Shown here: positions 53,544 to 62,554 of the stretch, in pieces
Numbering within the stretch: the stretch's first letter is position 1
How the letters are laid out: the number at the start of each line of letters is the position of its first letter
Assembly: GCA_050955105.1 (NCBI GenBank)
Contig: JBPBQZ010000056.1
Location: forward strand, 74,738 to 138,737
Origin: JBPBQZ01 sp050955105
GTDB taxonomy: Bacteria; Pseudomonadota; Gammaproteobacteria; Burkholderiales; Burkholderiaceae
DNA length: 64,000 nucleotides
Reading direction: 5' to 3'
Program-made: the position numbers and the translations under genes
The notes under the pieces: model-generated
Seen by the model: the letters and a program-made list of their open reading frames with translations, nothing else
What the model was told of the DNA's origin: nothing
Database searches by the model: none

Positions 53544-54549
53544 CGCCGCGCACTCCCGCAAAGCTTAGCGGCTGATCCCGCGATAGCGCGGTCGCCGAGC
53601 CACTTTGAGCGGTGATGGATTCAAGCTTCCAGCCGGCGATACGCCACGCCTCCAGGCCGCCCAGCAGCGGTATTGCATCGTGAAAACCGAGTTCGCGCAG
53701 ACGCTTGGCCATCCACGCCGCCGACACTTCGTTGGGACACGAACAATAGACCACGATTTTTTGAGATGGCTCGAGCGTGGCGACGATGCTGTCGAGTTCG
53801 CGCTCGTCGGCAAAGCGCGCGCCGGGGATGATGAAAGGATCGAGCAGCCGCTTTTCCGGCGAACGAATGTCGAAGACGATCGGCGTGCCGCCGGCTTGCA
53901 TCAGCGCATACAACTCGTCGACCGACATGCGCGACGTTTCCAGCGTCTTCAGCAGTTGGCGGCGGCGCCACCAGCGGTAGCCGATATAGACGGCCAGTGC
54001 CACGAGCGCCGCAGCCCCCGCTTCACGTCCATACAGGCCCAAGGTGGCGAACAGCCAGTCGAGCTGATATGCGAAGATCGCGCCCAAGCCCAGCCCGACC
54101 GCCGCCCAGAGTGCAGCGCCAACGCTGTCGTACTGCAAGAAAGACCCGAAGCGCACGCCCATCGCGCCGGCCAGCGGCACCGACACCATCGACAGTCCCG
54201 GAATGAATTTGGCGGCGAACAGCACGCGCGCGCCCCAGCGGCCGAAGAAGCGCTCGGTCTGCTTCACGCAGGTATCGCGCGACAGCGACAGTTTGCACAG
54301 CGTTTGTAGCGTCTTGCCGCCATACACGCGGCCCGCGCCGAACCACACGGCATCGCCGAGCAAGCTGGCGCACACCGACAGCACCAGCATCAGCAGCAGG
54401 TGCAGGCCGACCGCGCCGGGCGCCATCGCCACCGACGCGCCGACCAGGATCAGCGTCGGCAAGGCCGGCACCGGCAGGCCCAGCGACGCCGCGAGAACAT
54501 TAACGAATACGAGTGCCGGCCCGTAGCGCGCTACCAGGTCATGCAGCAT
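53536..54549 (-). CDS. DedA-family membrane protein fused to rhodanese domain
   Basis: 337 residues. Residues 1-200 are a DedA/SNARE-associated membrane domain (SLGLPVPALPTLILVGA, FFGRWGARVLFAAKFIPG, with the Arg/Pro signature). Residues about 215-320 are a rhodanese-like domain with active-site Cys in VVYCSCPNEVSAAW (about 266). DedA proteins transport undecaprenyl phosphate and related lipids; rhodanese transfers sulfane sulfur. Its start is the first of a two-gene operon with the cNMP-reductase fusion. Confidence 0.9.
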   Translation of the reverse strand: MLHDLVARYGPALVFVNVLAASLGLPVPALPTLILVGASVAMAPGAVGLHLLLMLVLSVCASLLGDAVWFGAGRVYGGKTLQTLCKLSLSRDTCVKQTERFFGRWGARVLFAAKFIPGLSMVSVPLAGAMGVRFGSFLQYDSVGAALWAAVGLGLGAIFAYQLDWLFATLGLYGREAGAAALVALAVYIGYRWWRRRQLLKTLETSRMSVDELYALMQAGGTPIVFDIRSPEKRLLDPFIIPGARFADERELDSIVATLEPSQKIVVYCSCPNEVSAAWMAKRLRELGFHDAIPLLGGLEAWRIAGWKLESITAQSGSATALSRDQPLSFAGVRGDE

Positions 54550-54707
54550 GGGAATACTCCGCGACGATACGCGCTACCGGCCGCTTCGCGCATGGGAACA
54601 TGCGCCGGCAAGAACAGCGCGAGGGAAGTCGAACTGTCATTATGGACCTTTTATGAGACGGTCCAAATCGCCGCGGCGCGGCAGCGGTTCCTAGCTGCGC
54701 CGGGCCG

Positions 54708-55874
54708 TCAGTCGGCCGTGTCGTTGCGCGCGGCATCTCGATATTGCCGGCCATGACGTTTGGGATCCGGCGACCAGCCGGGCCGCTTGACAGTTTGTGA
54801 ATCGACCACAACCAGGAACCGGCCGGCATCTTTTATGGGATTGCGCGGCGCATCGTTGAGCACGGGAATCTTTGGTTGGGCTAGCACGCGAGCCATGGCT
54901 GCGGCTGCACTGGCTGCGCTCGCTGCATTGGTCGCACTCGCTGCACTGGTCGCGCTCACTGCACTGGTTGAACCCGCTGAACCGCTTGCACTTGCCATCC
55001 TCGCGGCACTGGCTGAACCGGCTGAACTTGCCATCCCGGTGGCACTAGCGGCACTAGCGGCACTGGCGGCGCCAGATCTGCCGGCCACACCAGCCATGCT
55101 GCCCGAACTCGCCGCGGCCGCCGAGCTAGCAGCCTGCTTAGCCTCCTGCTTGGCCTTCTTGGCTTGTCGCGCCTCGACGATCTGCGCATCCTGGCGAGCC
55201 TCGTAGTCGGCATCCAGCAAACCGTGCATATCGATAAACGTATTCAGCGTCGCGGGAATCCGTACACAGCCTTTCGAATGACGCTCGCCCAGCAAAATTT
55301 CGAGTCGATCGGGATCGGTCGCGTGCATCTGGAAGCGCATGGTACTGAACGCCGGCTTGCCCCAACCGCGCTTCGCCTGCTGCCAGCCGAAATCATAAAT
55401 ACGCATGCCACGGCGACCATAGCCGCGAATGCCATTGCCATTGCGCGTACCTTCGGCGCGGTAATCCATATTGTCAGGCGTGTGCCGAAACACTCCCACC
55501 GGCGTAATGAAGTGCTCGAAGCTGCCAGGCATGCCGGTCGACACCGGTGACGCGCCGACGAACTGCCAGCTACCGCGACTCGAAGCTCGCCAGTAGATCA
55601 GCAACGCCTGCACATGCGGATTGCGATCGACCAGCACCACATAACCGTTGGCGAGATCGCCGACCTTCGCCGTCTGCAGAGCGCGATCCAGCGTCTGCGC
55701 GTAACGGCGCTGCGCCGCTTCAGGAACCTGCAGGCGCCGATTCACCTCCCGCTGAAACTCGCTGCGTAGCGGCGGCGCCTGCGGCAATAAAGTCGACACA
55801 TCGGCCAGCGCCGGCGCCTGGCCGAGTCCCAGGCCCAATAACAGCGCGGCAAGCCATGCCAGCGCGCGCAGCAT
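54708..55874 (-). CDS. L,D-transpeptidase (YkuD) with Ala/Ser-rich C-terminal tail
   Basis: 388 residues from the ATG at 55874 (signal peptide MLRALAWLAALLLGLGLG..QAPALA); the frame runs 63 codons further up to 56063, but those residues lack support. YkuD core about residues 75-215: SVYVLV-type region VVLVDRNPHVQALL and the catalytic motif HSKGCVRIP (Cys about 203). Forms 3-3 cross-links in peptidoglycan or attaches proteins to it; inferred location periplasm. After the core come about 80 residues made of Ala, Ser, Gly and Met (ASAASAASATGMASS-type), then a basic tail ending RRN-DTAD-like residues. No ribosome binding site is evident. Confidence 0.85.
   Translation of the reverse strand: MLRALAWLAALLLGLGLGQAPALADVSTLLPQAPPLRSEFQREVNRRLQVPEAAQRRYAQTLDRALQTAKVGDLANGYVVLVDRNPHVQALLIYWRASSRGSWQFVGASPVSTGMPGSFEHFITPVGVFRHTPDNMDYRAEGTRNGNGIRGYGRRGMRIYDFGWQQAKRGWGKPAFSTMRFQMHATDPDRLEILLGERHSKGCVRIPATLNTFIDMHGLLDADYEARQDAQIVEARQAKKAKQEAKQAASSAAAASSGSMAGVAGRSGAASAASAASATGMASSAGSASAARMASASGSAGSTSAVSATSAASATNAASAASAAAAMARVLAQPKIPVLNDAPRNPIKDAGRFLVVVDSQTVKRPGWSPDPKRHGRQYRDAARNDTAD
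54901..55070. repeat. minisatellite-like repeat in L,D-transpeptidase tail
   Basis: On the plus strand, degenerate units of about 12-18 bases (GCACTGGTCGC, GCGCTCGCTGC and relatives) repeat many times. The coding strand yields an Ala/Ser/Thr-rich tail; length changes by multiples of three would be tolerated. Confidence 0.75.
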
Positions 55875-56135
55875 TGGCGCATTGATGGCCAACTGGCGTG
55901 GCTCGGCGATTTTCGGGATAGGCGACGCGATGACGAGGAGCAGGGCACGGAGAGGGGTAAAACGGACGCGCGGAAAAGCGCAACGGCGGGGCAAACGACA
56001 ATTGATCACGGTCTGGAATCTCTTCGGTGCGAGGGCAGCAAGGCTGAGCATTTTGCAGACCACACCACCCAGACCGGCAGCGAGATCGCTTTAAAACCGG
56101 CGTTTCAAGCCGCCGTCCGAGAGTCCGCGGATGCC

Positions 56136-56681
56136 TCACACCTTCTTCAACGTGCCAGGCAAGGACCTGACGGGCTCCGACCCGTCCCAGCCAATGGCCG
56201 CTTCACGCACGAATTTCATCACGGCCTGCGAACTGGGCAAGAATTCCAGCACTTCCATCATCGCGCCCGCATGCACGCCGGTGTCGTAGAACACCACGCG
56301 CCCCGCGCCTTTCAGCTTGGCTGCCAGGTCGATTTCATAGCCCAGCGATTTAAAGCGCTCAAGGTCAGCTTCGTAAGACTCGGTCCACACCGACAAGTGC
56401 TGAAGACCCGGACCGCACTCTCGCAAAAAATCCAAATATTGCGATGGCGCGTCATTCGTTTGCTGGATCAACTCGATTTGCAGATTGCCAGAATTGCCGA
56501 TCGCCACCATCAGTTCGGGCGTCGGCGAGATCTCTTTGCCACGATAACAATAGGACTCGAAGCCGACCGGAAATTTGAAAAAAGGTCCAATGCCAAGCAC
56601 TCGTGTCCAGTTGTCGATCGCCGCATCGAGGTCTTCGACGACATAGCCGTTTTGCGTGACTGGTCCAAAAATTCTGCTCAT
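56136..56681 (-). CDS. VOC superfamily protein (glyoxalase-like)
   Basis: 181 residues from ATG at 56681. Two vicinal-oxygen-chelate modules: NGYVVEDLDAAIDNWTRVLG and GPGLQHLSVWTESYEADLER, with FYDTGVHAGAMMEVLEF ending the second. Family includes glyoxalases, extradiol dioxygenases and methylmalonyl-CoA epimerases. Sits downstream of the gentisate dioxygenase in the cluster, so it may isomerise or cleave an intermediate; no activity can be fixed. Confidence 0.82.
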   Translation of the reverse strand: MSRIFGPVTQNGYVVEDLDAAIDNWTRVLGIGPFFKFPVGFESYCYRGKEISPTPELMVAIGNSGNLQIELIQQTNDAPSQYLDFLRECGPGLQHLSVWTESYEADLERFKSLGYEIDLAAKLKGAGRVVFYDTGVHAGAMMEVLEFLPSSQAVMKFVREAAIGWDGSEPVRSLPGTLKKV

Positions 56682-56807
56682 TAACGCGCTCCGTTGCACT
56701 GACGCCCGAGATGGGTATATCGCAGTCGCAAAGCAGTGAGCATCTACGCCCACGACTCCGCGCCCGCTCCGTCAATACAATAAGGAGGTCGCCTTAGATT
56801 GCCTAAT

Positions 56808-56826
56808 GGGGCTTTCCCGTAGCCCC
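56808..56826 (-). other. hairpin between gentisate dioxygenase and VOC gene
   Basis: GGGGCT-TTCCCGT-AGCCCC forms a 6-bp stem just after the dioxygenase stop. No T-run; may modulate expression of the downstream VOC gene. Confidence 0.35.
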
Positions 56827-56832
56827 ACGGCA

Positions 56833-57888
56833 TCAGGCTGCGGCGGCGATCCGCTCTTCGCGGAAGAACCCGAGCTTCTCTTGCGCCACCCGGTCGGAGA
56901 AACGGAACAGCACCAGGTCTTTGTCGGCTTTCAGCGTATAGGTCATCCAGCCCGGCACCACGCAAACGTCTTGCGGACTCAAGTTGAACGTCTCGTCGCC
57001 CGCCTGCAGCGTGCCACTGCCCTCCACCACCACGAATACCGTGCTGTCGGTCGAACGATAAGGCTTGGTCGCAAAGCCTTCCGGCAACAGTGAAATCATC
57101 GTCGCCATGGTCGGCATGGCCCAACCGCCGTCCACCGGATTCACATAGCGCATCAAGTGGCCGGTGTAGGCGTCTGGATCGCCGGCATGCGTCAACGCGT
57201 AAAGCGCTTCACGGGTGCGCGAATACGGATAGTTGAACACTGGCGAATTCAGCGAGCTCGCTTTGAAACCAACCGGCAGCAGGCCGCTGCCATAACGCGC
57301 CAACGCATCGCCGGTCGGGCGCGTGATCTCGGCTTCTTCAGTGGCATATTCCTCGCGGAAGGTACCGCCGAAGTAAGTCGCCATCGGAATATCGAGACCG
57401 TCGAGCCAGACCATCGGCCCACTGCCATCATGGCCATGATGGTGCCAGGTCCAGGCCGGCGTGATCACGAAATCGCCCGGCTCCATATAGGTCTTCTCGC
57501 CATTCACCGCGGTGTAGGCACCATGGCCCTCGATGATGAAGCGCAGCGCCGACTGGGTATGCCGGTGCGCCGGCGCAACCTCACCCGGCATGATCAATTG
57601 CAGCCCGGCATACAGCGAATTGGTAATGCACGAGCTGCCGGCGAATGCCGGGTTTTCGAGAATCAACACGCGCCGCTCGGCTTCGCGCGCCGAAATCTGC
57701 CGCGCCGATTCCAACACGTAGTCGCGCGTATCTCGATAAGGCCAGTGATGCGCCACACCGGCCAGCACAGGTTCGCGCGGCACCAGGGCTTTCAGACGCG
57801 TCCACAGAGGTGCCATGTAGAGGGGATCGAGACGTTCATAGAACGCTTCGCGCTGGGTTACGGTGGCTTCGGCCTCGGCAGATTTCAT
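56833..57888 (-). CDS. gentisate 1,2-dioxygenase
   Basis: 351 residues, typical length. Bicupin: first domain has metal ligands in HRHTQSALRFIIEG (about 111) and TWHHHGHDGSG (about 150); second cupin contains FVVVEGSGTLQAGDETFN. Fe(II) enzyme that opens gentisate to maleylpyruvate. Part of an operon with isomerase, hydrolase and monooxygenase, so the assignment is firm. The divergent relative at 11502 is shorter. Confidence 0.93.
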   Translation of the reverse strand: MKSAEAEATVTQREAFYERLDPLYMAPLWTRLKALVPREPVLAGVAHHWPYRDTRDYVLESARQISAREAERRVLILENPAFAGSSCITNSLYAGLQLIMPGEVAPAHRHTQSALRFIIEGHGAYTAVNGEKTYMEPGDFVITPAWTWHHHGHDGSGPMVWLDGLDIPMATYFGGTFREEYATEEAEITRPTGDALARYGSGLLPVGFKASSLNSPVFNYPYSRTREALYALTHAGDPDAYTGHLMRYVNPVDGGWAMPTMATMISLLPEGFATKPYRSTDSTVFVVVEGSGTLQAGDETFNLSPQDVCVVPGWMTYTLKADKDLVLFRFSDRVAQEKLGFFREERIAAAA

Positions 57889-57975
57889 GACATGCTCCTT
57901 TGGTGGCGTTCCGACGTCGCGCTGTGGCGCATTACGTCCTGCGCATCACGTCCCGCTCAACGTCTCGATTTAATG

Positions 57976-58626
57976 TCAGGGCGCCTTGTAGTCCGGCTGC
58001 TTTTCCGGCGCCGCCTGCACGAACGCCGGATGGCGCTCACAGAACGCGCGAATACGGCGTGCGCGCGGGTACGGTTCCAGATCAATGTTGTTGCGTTGCG
58101 CGTTCGCCAACTGCGGCACCAGGCAACAATCGGCCAGCGTCGGCGCGTCGCCCACACACCAACCGTCATGGTCGGGCAGCATCTTCTCCAACGCGCCGAG
58201 ACCTTGTGCGATCCATTCCGCGTACCAGTCTTGACGCTGCGCGTCCGTCACCTTCAAGGTCTTGCTCAGATACTTGAGGATACGCATATTGTTGACCGGA
58301 TGAATGTCCGTCGCGATCAGCAAGGCGATTTCCAGCACGCGGTCGCGCGCCGGCCCGGCAACCGGTGTGAGCAATGGCTCCGGCGCTAGGCGATCGAGAT
58401 AGTCGATGATCGCCAAGGACTGCGTGAGCCGGTAGCTGCCATGCTCGAGCGCCGGCACCAGGCCCACTGGATTCAGATCGAGAAACTCAGGCGTACGCTG
58501 CTCACCGACGCGAATATTCACGCCGACGTGTTCATATTCCAGGCCTTTTAGGGCGAGCGCGATGCGCACCCGATACGAGGCCGAGCTATTGAAGAAAGTA
58601 TGCAGGCGCAATTGCGTGTCCGCCAT
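57976..58626 (-). CDS. maleylpyruvate/maleylacetoacetate isomerase (zeta-type GST)
   Basis: 216 residues. Thioredoxin-like N-terminal half with FNSSASYRVRIALAL (the SSxS-R active site of zeta GST), and glutathione-binding LTQSLAIIDYLD; all-helical C-terminal half. Glutathione-dependent cis-trans isomerisation of maleylpyruvate to fumarylpyruvate, like NagL. Operon with gentisate dioxygenase and fumarylpyruvate hydrolase. Stop lies 87 bases from the dioxygenase start. Confidence 0.93.
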   Translation of the reverse strand: MADTQLRLHTFFNSSASYRVRIALALKGLEYEHVGVNIRVGEQRTPEFLDLNPVGLVPALEHGSYRLTQSLAIIDYLDRLAPEPLLTPVAGPARDRVLEIALLIATDIHPVNNMRILKYLSKTLKVTDAQRQDWYAEWIAQGLGALEKMLPDHDGWCVGDAPTLADCCLVPQLANAQRNNIDLEPYPRARRIRAFCERHPAFVQAAPEKQPDYKAP

Positions 58627-58627
58627 T

Positions 58628-59326
58628 TCAGCCCACCTTCAGTTTCAATTCGTCGAGGCCGGCTACACCACCGTGCAGTGTCTGTCCGGCCTTGACCTTG
58701 CCCACGCCTTCGGGCGTGCCGGTGAAAATGAGATCGCCCGGCTGCAATTCAAAATACTTGGACAGATGCGCGATCACTTCCGGCACCGACCAGATCAATT
58801 TTGCGATGTCACTGCGTTGACGCGTTTCCCCGTCGACCGTGACCCAGATTTCGCCACGTTCGAAATGACCCAGTTCGGCCACCGTGTGCAGCGGTGCGAT
58901 CGGCGCCGATTGATCGAAGGCCTTGCCCAATTCCCACGGACGACCCTTGTCGCGCGCCTGGATCTGCAAGTCACGGCGCGTCATGTCCAGCCCCACCGTA
59001 TAACCCCACACGTATTGCAGCGCATGCTCGACCGCGATATCGCGGCCGGTGCGGCCGATCGCCACCACGAGTTCGATCTCGTGTTGATAGTCTTGCGTGC
59101 CTTGCGGATACGGGATGCTGACGGTTTCGCCATGCGGCACCACAACAATGGCGTTATCCGGCTTGCAAAAGAAAAATGGCGGCTCGCGGTCGGGATCGAA
59201 ACCCATTTCGCGTGCATGCGCGTCATAGTTGCGACCCACGCAATAAATGCGACGCACGGGAAACTGCCCGCTTTGTCCGGCAACCGGTACTGTTACCCGC
59301 GCAGGCGGCTCGAAAACATAGTCCAT
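58628..59326 (-). CDS. fumarylpyruvate hydrolase (FAH family)
   Basis: 232 residues. Core FAH fold: FPVRRIYCVGRNYDAHAREM, acidic metal ligands near HEIELVVAIGRTGRDIA, and terminal FTGTPEGVGKVKAGQ. Hydrolyses fumarylpyruvate to fumarate and pyruvate (NagK-like). ATG start is 83 bases from the monooxygenase stop; ends one base before the isomerase gene. Confidence 0.93.
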   Translation of the reverse strand: MDYVFEPPARVTVPVAGQSGQFPVRRIYCVGRNYDAHAREMGFDPDREPPFFFCKPDNAIVVVPHGETVSIPYPQGTQDYQHEIELVVAIGRTGRDIAVEHALQYVWGYTVGLDMTRRDLQIQARDKGRPWELGKAFDQSAPIAPLHTVAELGHFERGEIWVTVDGETRQRSDIAKLIWSVPEVIAHLSKYFELQPGDLIFTGTPEGVGKVKAGQTLHGGVAGLDELKLKVG

Positions 59327-59409
59327 TGCTTCGTATCCTGGTTCAGTGTCAGTCGGTGATGAATCGGCAGCGCTTGCAGCCCACGCAAGCTATGCGCCGC
59401 GGGCTGGCA

Positions 59410-60609
59410 TCATGCTTTCAAGCAGGTTTCAGCGCGCCAGCCGTACAGCCATTCCAACGCGTCATAGAAGCGTTCGGGCGTCCGGCCGTCCCACAAATCG
59501 TTACGCACTAGCCGTTCTACGCCTTTCGCGTGGTAGATGCGTCCCATCTCGCGCGACGACAGCACCACGCGGGCGGTGCGCGCCACGCGCGACCGCTCGT
59601 ATTGGCCGAACGCCCGCACCATGTCGCCATCATTGACGCGCACGGCTTCGCCGAGCGTAACCGCATCCTCGAGTGCCATGCAAGCGCCTTGCGCCAGATA
59701 CTGCAGCATCGGATGCGCGGCATCGCCCAGCAAGGTGGCACGGCCGAACGACCAGCGCTCGATCGGATCGCGGTCGGCGGTGGCCCAGCGCCGCCAACTT
59801 TTTGGGAGAGACAACAACTGACGCGGCTTTTTGCCAATGCCAGTGAAATACGACAGTACCTCTTCCTGGCTGCCATCGCTCACGCCCCACACTTCCTGCT
59901 GGCGGCTGTGGAATGTCACGACGAGATTGAATTGTTCGCCGTTGCGCAGCGGGTAGTGCACCAAGTGGCAATTCGGCCCGACCCAGATCGCCGGCGCGTT
60001 CCAGCGCAGATCTTCGGGGAAGTCTGCGCGCTCGACCACCGCGCGATACACCACGTGCCCCGAAACGCGTTCGGTGTCGCCGATCAGATGCTGGCGCACC
60101 GCCGACTTGACACCGTCGCAGCCGATCAGCACGCTGCCTTCATGACGCACACCCGTTGCATCGGTCAGTGCCACGCCATCGTCGTCGATCGACACCGCAT
60201 CGACGCGCGCGGCGGTAAGCAGTTCAATGTTTTCCGTCTGCAACACGCCATCGAGCAACGCCTGATGCACGTCGGCGCGATGAATCACTCCGTAAGGATT
60301 GCCGAAGCGCTTGCGGAAGGCTTCGCCGACCGGTACCGTCGCGACCTCCGACTCATCGACCGCGTCCATCATCACCATGCGCTCGGTGTATACCGCCATG
60401 CTGCGCGCGCGCTCGCCAATGCCCAAGGCGTCGAACGCCGCAAACGCGTTCGGCCCCAACTGCACGCCGGCGCCGATTTCGCCCAGATACGGTGCCTGCT
60501 CCAACACCTTCACTTTCAAGCCCTGGCGCGCCAGTGACAGGGCCGCTGCCAAGCCGCCGATACCGCCGCCGGCTACCAGCACCGGCCGATCCGCTTTCGT
60601 AGTAGTCAT
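59410..60609 (-). CDS. 3-hydroxybenzoate 6-hydroxylase (FAD monooxygenase)
   Basis: 399 residues from ATG at 60609. FAD GxGxxG in VAGGGIGGLAAALSLARQG, DG motif VLIGCDGVKSAVRQHL, GD motif ATLLGDAAHPMLQYLAQGAC. These features and the gentisate operon fit 3-hydroxybenzoate 6-hydroxylase, which converts 3-hydroxybenzoate to gentisate with NADH and O2. First gene of the minus-strand operon; divergent from the LysR. No ribosome binding site is apparent before the ATG. Confidence 0.9.
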   Translation of the reverse strand: MTTTKADRPVLVAGGGIGGLAAALSLARQGLKVKVLEQAPYLGEIGAGVQLGPNAFAAFDALGIGERARSMAVYTERMVMMDAVDESEVATVPVGEAFRKRFGNPYGVIHRADVHQALLDGVLQTENIELLTAARVDAVSIDDDGVALTDATGVRHEGSVLIGCDGVKSAVRQHLIGDTERVSGHVVYRAVVERADFPEDLRWNAPAIWVGPNCHLVHYPLRNGEQFNLVVTFHSRQQEVWGVSDGSQEEVLSYFTGIGKKPRQLLSLPKSWRRWATADRDPIERWSFGRATLLGDAAHPMLQYLAQGACMALEDAVTLGEAVRVNDGDMVRAFGQYERSRVARTARVVLSSREMGRIYHAKGVERLVRNDLWDGRTPERFYDALEWLYGWRAETCLKA

Positions 60610-60735
60610 TTTGGGATAGCTGAAACGCCGCACGCGCGGCGGCCGCCCCGCAGGACGGTTCTGTCTCGCCACGCAGGTTCGCGCGGCATGTGGGTCGATT
60701 ATTATGCCGCTCAGGGGCCGCATCAACGGCGCCTT

Positions 60736-60763
60736 GCAATATCCACTATTGCGTTTTGCAATA
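60736..60763. promoter_or_regulatory. LysR operator with three half-sites at 11-bp spacing
   Basis: GCAATA (60736-60741), TATTGC (60747-60752) and GCAATA (60758-60763) alternate in orientation with 5-base gaps; each neighbouring pair is a perfect inverted repeat. One helical turn separates the half-sites. It lies 28 bases before the LysR start and about 127 bases before the monooxygenase start. Confidence 0.75.
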
Positions 60764-60790
60764 AGCGAAGCGCGCAGCGTGAGGAATTCC

Positions 60791-61684
60791 GTGTCCAAGC
60801 TCGATCTTGAATGGCTGGCCGTATTCGACGAAGTCTATAAGACCAGCAGCGTCTCGCGCGCCGCGGAAAATCTCGGCATGGCCCAAGCCACCGCCAGCAT
60901 CGCGCTGAATAAGCTGCGCCTGCATTTCAATGACCGGCTGTTCAGCCGCACCTCGCGCGGCATGGAACCTACGCCTTATGCTGAACGTCTGTATCCCGAA
61001 TTGAAAGAGATCATTCTGCGTCTCGAAAAAGCGCGTGGTGCCCCGCAAAGTTTCGCACCGCGCGACAGTCAGCGCGAATTTCGCATTTGCATGACCGACA
61101 TCAGCGAGGTGGTGTTGTTGCCGGCGCTGCTCAACCATCTGCGTCAGGTCGCGCCGCAGGTGCGTGTGCAGGGCGAGAATATTTCGACCGATAGCCCGCG
61201 ACGTCTGGAAGCCGGCGAAGTCGACCTGGCGGTCGGCTTCATGCCACGCCTGGAAGCGGGCTTTTTCCAGCAACGATTGTTCAGCCAGAACTACGTCTGC
61301 ATGGTGTCCACCGCGCATCCGCGCGTACGCAGCACGCTTACGCGACGCGCTTTCACCAGCGAAGGCCACATCATCGTCACCAGTGCCGGCACCGGCCATG
61401 CGCTGGTCGACAAGATGCTGGCCGAACAAGGGGTCGAACGCAAGGTGGCGCTACGCTTGCCGAGCTTTCTGGGCTTGGCGCGCATCGTCGCGCAAACCGA
61501 ACTGGTAGCGCTGGTGCCCGCGTTATTGGGAGAGGTGGCGGCCTCGCAGGAAGCCGTCAAGCTATTGGCGCCCCCGGTCGAGTTGCCGTCGTACGCGGTG
61601 AAACAGCATTGGCATGAACGCTATCATGCCGACCCCGCGAATATGTGGCTGCGACGCACCTTGGCGGAACTGTTCGTCGCATAA
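60791..61684 (+). CDS. LysR family regulator of the gentisate cluster
   Basis: 297 residues from GTG at 60791 (MSKLDLEWLAVFDEV), with GAGGAA just before. An upstream frame start at 60704 is unlikely because it runs through the operator. HTH: LEWLAVFDEVYKTSSVSRAA followed by LGMAQATASIALNKLRLHF. Effector domain similar to LinR/NahR-like regulators of aromatic degradation. Divergent from the 3-hydroxybenzoate operon. Confidence 0.9.
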   Translation: MSKLDLEWLAVFDEVYKTSSVSRAAENLGMAQATASIALNKLRLHFNDRLFSRTSRGMEPTPYAERLYPELKEIILRLEKARGAPQSFAPRDSQREFRICMTDISEVVLLPALLNHLRQVAPQVRVQGENISTDSPRRLEAGEVDLAVGFMPRLEAGFFQQRLFSQNYVCMVSTAHPRVRSTLTRRAFTSEGHIIVTSAGTGHALVDKMLAEQGVERKVALRLPSFLGLARIVAQTELVALVPALLGEVAASQEAVKLLAPPVELPSYAVKQHWHERYHADPANMWLRRTLAELFVA

Positions 61685-61717
61685 TGTCGAACCGCTGAAA
61701 AAAACGTGGAGACGAAC

Positions 61718-62521
61718 ATGAAACTGTCGGGACAAGTAGCCGTGGTAACGGGCGCCGCTCGCGGTCTGGGACGCGCTTACGCGCTGCGGCTTGCCGAACT
61801 GGGCGCCGACGTAGTCATCGCCGATATCAATCTGGCCGGTGCCTCCGAATTCGGCGAAACACTCGGTGCGGAAAGCGTCTCGGCAGAAATTGAGAAACTG
61901 GGCCGGCGCAGCATCGGCGTGCAAGGCGATCTATCCAAAAAAGCCGACGTCACGCGCTTGATGGAAGCCGCGGTGGGCGCCTATGGCCGCGTCGACATTC
62001 TCGTCAACAATGCCGGCGGCGCTCTCACGCCTGCGGGCCGCAGCAAGGCCTCCGAAGGGCCTGAAGAAGACACGCGCTTCCTCTTCGACATCAACTACAT
62101 GAGCGCCGTGCATTGCTGCCAGGCCGCGACGCCCATCATGAAAGCGCAAGGCTCGGGCGTGATCGTCAACATCAGCTCCACCGCCGCGCTGCGTCCCTCG
62201 CCCGACGGCCGCATCGCCGCGTACGGCGCATCGAAAGCCGCGGTGCTGGGATACACACGCTATCTCGCAGCCGAACTCGGCCCGTTCGGTATTCGCGTGA
62301 ATGCCTTGGCGCCGGGCGTGATGATGACAGCACGCGTGGCGTCGCAAGCCGCCGCACGTGGCATCGGCACCGATGCGCAAGCGAAGTTGCTGCCGTTGGG
62401 CCGTTTGGGCAACGCGGAAGATTGCGCAAACGTGCTGGAGTTCCTGGCGACCGACTTGTCGCGCTATGTCACCGGGCAATGCATCTCGGTGTGTGGCGGC
62501 TTGGTGTTAACACCGAATTGA
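61718..62521 (+). CDS. SDR family oxidoreductase
   Basis: 267 residues from ATG at 61718 (SD GTGGAG). TGxxxGxG in VVTGAARGLGRAYALRLAEL; NNAG in ILVNNAGGALTP; catalytic Ser in ISSTAALRP and Tyr-Lys in YGASKAAVL. All catalytic residues are present. Could oxidise a hydroxy group to a ketone on an alicyclic intermediate. Convergent with the KstD-like dehydrogenase, 27 bases apart; follows LysR on the same strand. Confidence 0.9.
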   Translation: MKLSGQVAVVTGAARGLGRAYALRLAELGADVVIADINLAGASEFGETLGAESVSAEIEKLGRRSIGVQGDLSKKADVTRLMEAAVGAYGRVDILVNNAGGALTPAGRSKASEGPEEDTRFLFDINYMSAVHCCQAATPIMKAQGSGVIVNISSTAALRPSPDGRIAAYGASKAAVLGYTRYLAAELGPFGIRVNALAPGVMMTARVASQAAARGIGTDAQAKLLPLGRLGNAEDCANVLEFLATDLSRYVTGQCISVCGGLVLTPN

Positions 62522-62541
62522 TGTAAACACCAGGCGGCCGA

Positions 62542-62554
62542 GCCTAGCCTAGGC
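62542..62554. other. 13-bp palindrome overlapping stop codon
   Basis: GCCTAG-C-CTAGGC sits at the end of the KstD-like gene, between it and the SDR. Contains the rare CCTAGG. Probably a minor terminator or chance. Confidence 0.3.

Noticed and set aside
57157..58389. Plus-strand open frame of 410 codons
   Set aside because: Lies antisense to gentisate dioxygenase and the isomerase gene; no recognisable domain.
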